A stretch of DNA of 64,000 bases, from NCBI GenBank assembly GCA_012064385.1, contig QRDG01000626.1, positions 1 to 64,000 of the forward strand. Reading direction: 5' to 3'. Below the pieces are notes generated by a model, which ran no database searches, was not told the DNA's origin, and saw only the letters and a program-made list of their open reading frames with translations. The position numbers and the translations under genes are program-made. The DNA is from Puccinellia tenuiflora (lineage: Eukaryota; Streptophyta; Magnoliopsida; Poales; Poaceae). This document shows, piece by piece, positions 23,670-33,546 of this stretch. Each line of letters starts with the position of its first letter. The first letter of the stretch is position 1.

Positions 23670-23965
23670 CAAGCACACGGATCGTGTGCTTCCGATCCAA
23701 CGGCTCACAAGCCCTCAAAAGAAACACACCCCTGATCCAACGGCTCACAAGCGCTCTAAAGAAACACACGATCCGTGTGCTTCCGATCAAACGGCTCACA
23801 AGAGCTCGAACGAAACACAACTCTGATCCAACGGCTCACAAGCGCTCGAAGGAAACACACGATCCGTGTGCGCACAATCCAACAGCTCACAAGCACTCGA
23901 AAGAAACACAACTCTGATCCAACGGCTCACAAGCGCTCGAAGGAAACACACGATCCGTGTGCTTC
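23670..23965. repeat. ~45/90-bp tandem repeat upstream of the Trp-rich ORF
   Basis: The phrase CCAACGGCTCACAAGCGCTC recurs about six times at ~45-bp steps. The near-palindrome ACACGATCCGTGTG recurs every 90-91 bp (about 23676 inverted, 23766, 23857, 23947). It forms a dimeric higher-order repeat directly upstream of the minus-strand promoter. Confidence 0.8.
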
Positions 23966-23989
23966 TTCCACCGCTTCCCGCCTTCGTCT

Positions 23990-24112
23990 GCCGTGCATCG
24001 CTTCTTTGCCGTGCGCCGTCGCACGGCAAAGAAAACTTTGCCGTCCGGCAAAGAGACGACGCACGACAAAGATAGCGGCGCATGGCAAAGATAGCGGACG
24101 ACGCACGGCAAA
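23990..24112. repeat. Internal cluster of CACTA subterminal units
   Basis: Six or so CACGGCAAAG-like units, including the hairpin TTTGCCGTGCGCCGTCGCAC followed by GGCAAAG. They are more degenerate (acgacaaag, catggcaaag) than the terminal clusters and are fused directly to the 352-bp array at 24113. Confidence 0.75.
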
Positions 24113-27100
24113 TGGTGGTCTGTGGGCCCCCGGCGGTCTACCCCCCTAGATTTCTCCGCGCGAGGTTCCACCAACATACTTTTTCATAGGTTTTGGTTTG
24201 TTTAGGCATTAGACAAATGGAAAACCAGGTTTGGTACCCTTTGGCACATTCTAGCCTCCGGTATAGCCGCAGCGGGACACTTCAGCCCACACGTCTAGGA
24301 ATCTTCTAAGTGTTATCGGCCGAAAGTGAGGAAGGTCACACCGGGGAGCTATGCCTTGCACCATTTGGTGGATCACACCTTCCAGCACACTACCACACAT
24401 ATCCTAGGCCCACGTGCAAGTTTTGGTGGGATTCCGGTGCTCCGGAGCTCATTCCCCCCGGAAACGGCGGTCTGTGGGCCCCCGGCGGTCTACCCCCCTA
24501 GATTTCTCCGCGCGAGGTTCCACCAACATACTTTTTCATTGGTTTAGGTTTGTTTAGGCATTAGACAAATGGAAAACCAGGTGTGGTACCCTTTGGCACA
24601 TTCTAGCCTCCGGTATAGCCGCAGCGGGACACTTCAGCCCACACGTCCAGGAATCTTCTAAGTGTTATCGGCCGAAAGTGAGGAAGGTCACACCGGGGAG
24701 CTATGCCTTGCACCATTTGGTGGATCACACCTTCCAGCACACTACCACACATATCCTAGGCCCACGTGCAAGTTTTGGTGGGATTCCGGTGCTCCGGAGC
24801 TCATTCCCCCCGGAAACGGCGGTCTGTGGGCCCCCGGCGGTCTACCCCCCTAGATTTCTCCGCGCGAGGTTCCACCAACATACTTTTTCATTGGTTTAGG
24901 TTTGTTTAGGCATTAGACAAATGGAAAACCAGGTGTGGTACCCTTTGGCACATTCTAGCCTCCGGTATAGCCGCAGCGGGACACTTCAGCCCACACGTCC
25001 AGGAATCTTCTAAGTGTTATCGGCCGAAAGTGAGGAAGGTCACACCGGGGAGCTATGCATTGCACCATTTGGTGGATCACACCTTCCACCACACTACCAC
25101 ACATATCCTAGGCCCACATGCAAGTTTTGGTGGGATTCCGATGCTCCGGAGCTCATTCCCCCCCGGAAACGGCGCTCTGTGGGCCCCCGGCGGTCTACCC
25201 CCCTAGATTTCTCCGTGCGAGGTTCCACCAACATACTTTTTCATAGGTTTAGGTTTGTTTAGGCATTAGACAAATGGAAAACCAGGTTTGGTACCCTTTG
25301 GCACATTCTAGCCTCCGGTATAGCCGCAGCGGGACACTTCAGCCCACACGTCCAGGAATCTTCTAAGTGTTATCGGCCGAAAGTGAGGAAGGTCACACCG
25401 GGGAGCTATGACTTCCACCATTTGGTGGATCACACCTTCCAACACACTACCACACATATCCTAGGCCCACCTGCAAGTTTTGATGGGATTCCGGTGCTCC
25501 GGAGCTCATACCCCCCGGAAACGACGGTCTGTAGGCCCCCGGCGGTCTACCACCCTAGATTTCTCCGCGCGAGGTTCCACCAACATACTTTTTCATAGGT
25601 TTAGGTTTGTTTAGGCATTAGACAAATGGAAAACCAGGTTTGGTACCCTTTGGCACATTGTAGCCTCCGGTATACCCGCAGCGGGACACTTCAGCCCACA
25701 CGTCCAGGAATCTTCTAAGTGTTATCGGCCGAATGTGAGGAAGGTCACACTGGGGGCTATGCCTTCCACCATTTGGTGGATCACACCTTCCAACACACTA
25801 CCACACATATCCTAGGCCCACGTGCAAGTTTTGGTGGGATTCCGGTGCTCCGGAGCTCATTCCCCCCCGGAAACGGCGGTCTGTGGGCCCCCGACGGTCT
25901 ACCCCCCTAGATTTCTCCGCGCGAGGTTCCACCAACATACTTTTTCATAGGTTTAGGTTTGTTTAGGCATTATACAAATGGAAAACCAGGTTTGGTACCC
26001 TTTGGCACATTCTAGCCTCCGGTATACCCGCAGCGGGACACTTCAGCCCACACGTCCAGGAATCTTCTAAGTGTTATCGGCCGAAAGTGAGGAAGGTCAC
26101 ACCGGGGAGCTATGCCTTGCACCATTTTGTGGATCACACCTTCCAACACACTACCACACATATCCTAGGTCCACATGCAAGTTTTGGTGGGATTCCGGTG
26201 CTCCGGAGCTCATACCCCCCGGAAACGGCGGTCTGTGGGCCCCCGGCGGTCTACCCCCCTAGATTTCTCCGCGCGAGGTTCCACCAACATACTTTTTCAT
26301 AGGTTTAGGTTTGTTTAGGAATTAGACAAATGGAAAACCAGGTTTGGTACCCTTTGGCACATTCTAGCCTCCGGTATACCCGCAGCGGGACACTTCAGCC
26401 CACACGTCCAGGAATCTTCTAAGTGTTATCGGCCGAAAGTGAGGAAGGTCACACCGGGGAGCTATGCCTTCCACCATTTGGTGGATCACACCTTCCAACA
26501 CACTACCACACATATCCTAGGCCCACGTGCAAGTTTTGGTGGGATTCCGGTGCTCCGGAGCTCATTCCCCCCCGGAAACGGCCGTCTGTGGGCCCCCGGT
26601 GGTCTACCCCCCTAGATTTCTCCGCGCGAGGTTCCACCAACATACTTTTTCATAGGTTTAGGTTTGTTTAGGAATTAGACAAATGGAAAACCAGGTTTGG
26701 TACCCTTTGGCACATTCTAGCCTCCGGTATACCCGCAGCGGGACACTTCAGCCCACACGTCCAGGAATCTTCTAAGTGTTATCGGCCGAAAGTGAGGAAG
26801 GTCACACCGGGGAGCTATGCCTTCCACCATTTGGTGGATCACACCTTCCAACACACTACCACACATATCCTAGGCCCACGTGCAAGTTTTGGTGGGATTC
26901 CGGTGCTCCGGAGCTCATTCCCCCCCGGAAACGGCGGTCTGTGGGCCCCCGGTGGTCTACCCCCCTAGATTTCTCCGCGCGAGGTTCCACCAACATACTT
27001 TTTCATAGGTTTAGGTTTGTTTAGGCATTAGACAAATGGAAAACCAGGTTTGGTACCCTTTAGCACATTCTAGCCTCCGGTATACCCGCAGCGGGACACT

Positions 27101-27699
27101 TCAGCCCACACGTCCAGGAATCTTCTAAGTGTTATCGGCCGAAAGTGAGGAAGGTCACACCGGGGAGCTATGCCTTGCACCATTTGGTGGATCACACCTT
27201 CCAACACACTACCACACATATCCTAGGCCCACGTGCAAGTTTTGGTGGGATTCCGGTGCTCCGGAGCTCATACCCCCCGGAAACGGTCTACCCCCCCTAG
27301 ATTTCTCCGCGCGGGGTTCCACCAATGAACTTTTTCATAGGTTTAGGTTTGTTTAGGCACTAGACACATCGAAAACCAGGTGTGGTACTATGTGGCACAT
27401 TCTAGGCCCCGGTATAGCCGCAACGGGGTGAGTTCAGCCTACACGTCCAGAAATCTTCCAAGTGTTATGGCCCGAACGTGAGGAATGTCACACCGGGGAG
27501 CTATGTCTTGCACCATTTGGTGAATCAAACATTCCAACACACTTCCACACATATCATAGGTCCACATGCAAGTTTTGGTGGGATTCCGATGCTCCGGAGG
27601 TCATCCCCTCTCCCCGAAACGGCGGTCTGTGGGCCACGACGGTCGATGAGCCCTGGGTCATGTAAACCCTACTAGGGCTTACCCTGGGTCGATCCACCA

Positions 27700-27926
27700 A
27701 TATCCTTACACCTAATCTGTTCTTATATGGTTGGTGTTGATGACTAGGCTATCTTACTTATTGTCACGATGCGCAGGGCTTGGAGGACATACTAAGCGGG
27801 CAGACAGCTATCGGTATCAAAAGGATGGGCGAACTTGATGAAAGGCCTTTCCACAATGCATGCAGCTGGAGAAAGTATGGAAATGATGATTATGAGACTA
27901 TAGCAGCACAGTGGGTCTCCATTTAA
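27700..27926 (+). pseudogene. Captured exon of an XH-domain gene (IDN2/FDM type)
   Basis: An intron-like stretch ends in an acceptor (gatgcgcag, AG at 27775-27776). The following exon reads GLEDILSGQ, then IGIKRMGELDERPFHNAC, then YETIAAQW, and stops at 27924-27926. IGIKRMGELD..PF..AC is the hallmark of the plant XH domain, found at the C-terminus of IDN2/FDM proteins that act with double-stranded RNA in RNA-directed DNA methylation. The usual end of the domain (LCSLWQ and WHPF) is absent, so this is a partial copy. Its place between the satellite array and the subterminal cluster inside the CACTA element indicates transduplication. Confidence 0.7.
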
Positions 27927-27984
27927 ATATATAAGTATTATGAGTATGATATATAAGTACATAATTAAATATTTTAAATATAAA

Positions 27985-28075
27985 AAAATTGCCTCCCTTT
28001 GCCGTGCGTGTGCGCACGGCAAAGGTCATTGCCGTGCGTTTGCGCACGGCAAAGCCAGCCCGCACGGCAAACGGC
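27985..28075. repeat. Third cluster of CACTA subterminal units
   Basis: Four units of CTTTGCCGTGCG or CACGGCAAAG, two of them arranged as hairpins separated by TGTGCG/TTTGCG loops, next to the GC-rich transposase leader. Confidence 0.8.
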
Positions 28076-29594
28076 CGAAACCCTACCGTTTTGACCGGGA
28101 GGCACGCGCGCGCCGCACGAGACACACCAACACACACGCGCAAGGCCGGCCGCCAAATTCAAAACAAAAAAAAGAAACCGCACGCGCACGCGCCGCCGCC
28201 TGCTCTCTCCCCCCCCGCACGCGCCGCCGCCAGCTCTCTCCCCCCTGCACGTCGGAGCTCCGCCCGCCCACCCGCCCCGCCGAGCTCCCCCAATCTCCTC
28301 CGCCCGCCCACCCCGCCGCCGCCGCTCCTCCCAATCTCCTCCGCCGCCGCAATTGGCGCCCCCGCTACACTGCCCCGCCGCCACCAGTCCCCCACCCCGC
28401 CTCTCCCTACTGCCGGCAAGCTCAGCTGCAGGGGAGCTCGGCCACCCGTCGCACGCAGGTATGGCCTCTTCTCTCTCTTTTTTTTAAATTTGCATGTTAC
28501 TTAGTTTATTTAGGGTAGTTATAAAATAAATATGTATGCTAATTAGTAGTTCAATTAAATATGCATGAAAAATAGGGTAGTTTAGTATAGAAATGATTCT
28601 AGAAATGGGAGTTAGCTACGGTAGGGTTAGGGTCAAGTTTTCATCATGCTCATGTGTATGAAATGAGATGTTATTCCTCTTTTATTAAATTAGCATAGCT
28701 CAAGCCCTTTTTTCTAATGTTTTCAGCCCTAACAGTGCTAAAGTGAACAAGGGTTTTCAATTTAAGCTGTTAAACATGGGGATTTATGCAATCATGTAAA
28801 TCCTAAAGTTTTTCCCCAATTATTGAAACCCTAGATGTCAGGACGAACCCTAAAATTATTTAACGAAAATCATAATGAAATTCCCCAATCCAAAACCCTA
28901 AAATTTTAAATCCGCAAACCAGGACGAACCCTAACCCTAACCCTAAAATTGTTTTCTCGCTATGTAGGCTAATTCATTGACTAATTCATTTTCTCGCTAT
29001 GCAGGCGATGCTTTTAGGTGGACACTGGGTGCGGCGTCGCGGGGGTGTTTGACGGGAGTCCCGGATCTACTTCACCGTTTCGCTCACACTTCTAGGGTAA
29101 AAAACTTGCGCCTATGTACCTAGGTTTTATTTTTGTGTCTAGATCACCAAGTATGTCGCGTTACCTAGGCGTCACTTCCCGGTCGTAAGGGTTATGCGGA
29201 TAAATATGCATTAGTGGTCTCGCATATTATGAACCGTAACTCTTACGACATTTATCGGGACAGCCGGCGGATGCGTAGTTGGGTACGTTCTCCCCGCTCT
29301 ACCTCGATCCGAGACAGGATTTCGGCAGCGCCTCCCCATTGTTCTCCGGATGCACATCCCTCTCGGCTTTTTGCCGAGACGTGTATCGGGAGAACAGCGG
29401 GAGGTGCTGCCGAAATTCTGTCTCGGGTCGGGGTAGAGCAGGGAGGACATACTCAATCTACGGATCCGGCGGCTGCTAGGAGCCCACCTAGTAGAGATGT
29501 AGATTGATGCATGCGTTAAAAAAATTAAACTATGATGCATTTAATTCCTATTTATATAAATGCTATGTTTGTCTGTTTTGGTGCTGAATAAAGG
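28076..29594 (+). promoter_or_regulatory. Transposase promoter and leader region with introns
   Basis: 28090-28457 is GC-rich with CGCC and GCGC runs. A possible donor (cag|GTATGG at 28457/28458) and acceptor (tatgcag ending near 29005) suggest a leader intron. Several CCCTAA words occur at 28820-28950, including three in a row. No coding is recognised before 29595. Confidence 0.45.
29296..29439. repeat. 144-bp near-palindrome in the transposase leader
   Basis: The left arm 29296-29367 and the right arm 29373-29439 are inverted copies at roughly 85-90 percent identity, starting with GCTCTACC/GGGGTAGAGC. The tip is a perfect TCTCGGC-TTTTT-GCCGAGA stem. An RNA from this region would fold into a long hairpin. 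Confidence 0.85.
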
Positions 29595-32500
29595 ATGGAT
29601 AATCGTGACTGGATGTACGATGGCAGAATCAGTCCGTTGAACTATACCGATGAATGGCTAGAAAAGACAGAGCAGTTCGTGAACAGTGCGTTTGACATCC
29701 GTAACAAACCCAAAACAGTTTTCTGCCCTTGTAGTAAGTGCGATAATGAAAAGCCACAGGACAAGGAAACTCTGAGTAGTCACCTGCTCAAGTTTGGGTT
29801 CACACCGTCCTACAAGATTTGTACTTTCCATGGAGAAAAGGCCAAAAAACGTGCTAGGAAGGAGGTGCGGCAGATTCGGCAGATTCATCCTAGGGGAGAA
29901 TATGATACTGGGTTTGATAGGTGCTTAGAAAACTTGGCTAATGCTAATGTGCCTGAAAGCCCTCATGTAGAGGCGGAGACATCTCAGGATGCAGAGACAC
30001 GTGAGGAGCCGGAGGAAAACACAAGGCAATATTATGAGGCTTTGTTTGCTTCGCAGAAACCCCTACAAGAAAATACAGATGTTACCCAACTAGATGCTAT
30101 AGCTCGCCTTATGGCCTTCAAGTGCCGCAGGAACTTGTGCAGAGATGGGTTTGATGAGCTTCTGGTCGTCATTGGCAGCATTCTGCCGAAAGGGCACCTC
30201 TTGCCGCAAAACTTTTACTATTCGACCAAATTGCTCAGTGACCTTAAGATGTCATCTCAGCAGATACACGCTTGTCCAAAGGGATGCATGCTATTCAGAG
30301 GGGAGCATGCTGACACAAAATATTGCATCAAATGCAAATCCTCTAGGTACTTTGAGGTTGACACCAATGGTGATGGTCAGAAGAGGCAGACCACGATTGC
30401 CAAGAATATCCTCCGGTATCTTCCAGTCCTGCCGAGGATCCAGCGGCTCTTCATGACCGCGGATACTGCCCAGCAGATGAGGTGGGCCGTAGAAGGAAAC
30501 AGATACACTGACAAGATGATACATCCGTCGGATGGTAGTGCATGGAAGAACTTTGTCAAGAAGTATCCACTGAAAGCCGGTGACTCGAGGAGCGTAGCAG
30601 TTGCGATATCAACCGATGGGTTCAATCCATATGGTATGTCGGCTGCAGTATACAGTTGTTGGCCAGTGTTTGTAATTCCCCTGAACCTCCCCCTGGCGTC
30701 TGCATGAGATTAGAAAACATGTTTGTGTCGATGATAATCCCAAGGCCGAAATACCCGGGTAAGAACATGAATGTGTACCTGGAACTGCTAGTGGATGATT
30801 TGCTTCGTGGCTGGGAAGGTCATGGGATCCGAACATATGATGCATCAAAGAAGGAGTACTTCGATATGTATGTCTGGTACCACACCTCACTGCATGACCT
30901 GCCAGCACGTGCCTTGTTCTTCGGGTGGTGTACACATGGGAAGTGGCCTTGCCCAGTGTGCAGGCAGGCTGTGCTTTTCTTCTGGCTGGACAAGGGAGGC
31001 AAGTATTCCTGCTTTGATGAAGCTCGACAGTTCCTTGAGCTAGAATCATCAGTACAGGAGTGATGTAAAGAGTTTCAAGAAAGGCCGTGTTGTCCATGAC
31101 CCGAGGCCAATTCCGAAGACCGGAAAGGAAATCAAGGCCGAGTTAGAAGCTCTCCAGCCTAAGCCCGATGGGAATGGTTTCTTGGGATATGGGGAGACAC
31201 ACCAATGGACCCACAAGCCGTGCTTATGGAAGCTCCCTTACTTTGAGGATCTCGAGCTCCCGCATAACATTGATACAATGCACACCGAGAAGAATATCAG
31301 TGATGCATGTTGGAGCACCATCATGGACACTGAGAAGACGAAGGATAACATAAAGGCTCGACTTGATCAAGAAAAATTGTGTGATAGACCAAAGTTGAAC
31401 ATGCAGCCACCTCATGGCGCCAAAAAAACGTGGACTAAGCGACAAGCTCCGTTCTCCCTCACAAAGGCCCAAAAAAGGGAGGTCTTCCATTGGATGAAGC
31501 ACTGTTTGTTTTTCCCTGATGGGTTCGCAGCCAACTGGATGAGGGGTGTGAACATGGAAACGTTGCGAGTACAAGGACTCAAGAGTCATGACTACCACGT
31601 ATGGCTTGAGCGGATAATGCCGGTGATGATTCGAGGCTATGTCCCTGAGCAGATTTGGCGAGTGCTGTCGAGGTTGAGCTTTTTCTTCCGCCAGATTTGT
31701 GCTAAGGAGTTAGACACTAAAGTGATTGAGAAGCTAGATAAAGATGCACCCAAGTTGCTTTGCGATCTTGAGAGGATCTTTCCTCCAGGGTTCTTTAATC
31801 CGATGCAACATATGATCTTGCACCTCGCGGACGAGTGTTTAAAGGGGGGGGCCGAATTGGGGTCGTTGGCAGTATCCGCCCGAGAGAGAAACACAAAGGC
31901 TTCGTAAAATGACAGGCAATAAATGCAAGATCGAAGCATCCATAGCCGAGGCAGTCCTTAACGTGGAGGTGGCGAACTTCACCACTAAGCACTATGATCC
32001 GAACATTCCCACAAAGCACAACCCGGTCCTCCGATACAATGCCGCCAACACTGAAGATGTACCCAAGCTCAGCATCTTCATAGGGCTTGGTGGCAAGTCA
32101 AGTGGTCTGAAGACGTACAAGACGAATATACATGAGCGGACCTTGATCCACTCGTATGTCTTGAACACCATGGTGGAAGTGAAGCCATACATCCAGTAAG
32201 TGCTAACCATTTAGTTATTCGCAAACATTCACTCGTATGTTCGTGGCTAACTCTTCCTCTTTTCATTGGTATAGAACATTCACGGCTAAATATTGGAAGT
32301 ACCAAAGGGAGCCTACCCCGGAAGAATCCAAACATATTTTCGAAAAGGGCGGCGGTCTCGGTTTCAGTAGCTGGTTCTGTGGTTTGGTACTATTCTATCC
32401 AAATTTGCTTGCACTGCCGACATTTATCGGTCATTTCTCGTTCTAAGCTTCTCGTGCTAAACTTGTAGGCAAGAACTGACAAAGAGATGAAGCCCGAGCT

Positions 32501-33272
32501 AAGAAAAATTGCTAGGGGCTTTAACCATTCCGTCGACACGTTCAATTCTTATGACGTGAACGGGTATCGCTTCCAGACCCATGAATACACAACAAGCCGT
32601 CCCAACGCGAAGACAATAAATAGCGGGTTGGTGTGTCAAGGTGATGATGGACTCCATTACTATGGAAGAGTCGAGGGTATATACGAGCTGAATTACGGGT
32701 TTGATAAAGGGCTAAATCCCGTCGTATTCAAATGCCATTGGTTCGACCCACGTCGGGTGAGACGGGATCCTGAAATTGGATTGGTCGAAGTTGAAAGAAG
32801 CTCTGTTTATAAGGGAGAGGATGTGTACATTTTGGCTACCCAGGCCTTCCAAGTATTCTATCTCCCGTACCCGTGCAAAAACCCGGCAAAACGTCTACAG
32901 GGATGGGATGTTGTGATGACGGTACCTTCACGCATTAGGCCGCCCCTGCCAAACAAGGACGATTACCGCCGCGTAGACCCCTCAACACAGAATGTCGAGT
33001 TTTATCAGGACGAAGGGCTCCCCGGTCATTTCACCATCGACTTGCCGGCCTTTGATGACATGGTCGTAGAGGTTGAACAAGAAGAAGATGAGGGCATAGA
33101 GGAAGATGTTTGTGACAAGGAAGACCTGAGTTTGCTCGAGGCGTTCAAAGCAGGCGTTGACCTCTATCCTAGACAACCTCCAGCTGGTTTCATTGATGAT
33201 TATTGGTTCGCCGAGCCTGATGGCGATGACGAAACATGTGATCCAATTACCGATGTCGACACAGGCTACTGA
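29595..33272 (+). pseudogene. TNP2/TNPD-like CACTA transposase, frameshifted
   Basis: This is the element's DNA-cutting transposase. In order: an N-terminal transposase-associated zinc-binding region (SWMY-like start MDNRDWMYD, then FCPCSKCDN), a Transposase_21-type core from ~30070 to 31050 (GFDELLVVIGSILPKGHLLP, STDGFNPYGM, HGKWPCPVC), a DUF4218-type region (GLKSHDYHVWLERIMPV, EKLDKDAPKLLCDLERIFPP, IEASIAEAVL), an intron at 32196-32274, and a DUF4216-type C-terminal exon 32469-33272 (QTHEYTTSRPNAKT, VVFKCHWFDPRRV). Three one-base frameshifts break it: in a C run at 30689-30693, near 31043, and in a G run at 31844-31851. All parts are otherwise well preserved and on one strand, followed by the second element gene. 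Confidence 0.9.
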
Positions 33273-33546
33273 TTGTAATAACTCTATGTAGTAGATGATT
33301 ATGTAGTAATAACTCTATGTAATAGTGATAGTCGAGCTGGTGTATCTGTAAGAACTCTGTGCTATGTTTGTGAGAACTCTTTGCTATTTTAATTATTGTT
33401 GCTTTTATTAATGTTCATCTATTTGCATTATTGTTGCTTTCACAAATATTCATGTATTTATATCTTTGTTTCTTTACAAATATTCATCTTTTGACATTGC
33501 GTACTAATAAACCACTCTTTTCATTGTGTTTGCAGGTGATACAAAC

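Larger units (their letters stand above)
22575..27640. repeat. 352-bp tandem array, about 11-12 units, interrupted once
   Basis: The word GTTATCGGCCGAAAGTGAGG starts successive units near 24311, 24663, 25015, 25368, 25720, 26072, 26424, 26777 and 27130, giving periods of 352-353 bp. The central units are nearly identical. The outer units (22575-23030 and from 27290 on) are clearly diverged, the last being shortened to 333 bp. Every unit carries the same short open frame, but it is broken differently by one-base changes and shows no sign of selection. The array is interrupted at 23031-24112. Confidence 0.92.

Noticed and set aside
24310..27356. Repeated ORFs of 63-82 codons in each 352-bp unit
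   Set aside because: They occur because the unit repeats. Reading frames change with single-base indels between units, and there is no promoter or domain.
27985..28504. Pro/Ala/Arg-rich ORFs before the transposase
   Set aside because: These are composition-driven frames in a GC-rich leader. The transposase reading starts at 29595.
28826..28950. Telomere-like CCCTAA words
   Set aside because: Only two or three consecutive units, of CCCTAA and not the plant CCCTAAA. Such words are common in grass leaders and introns.
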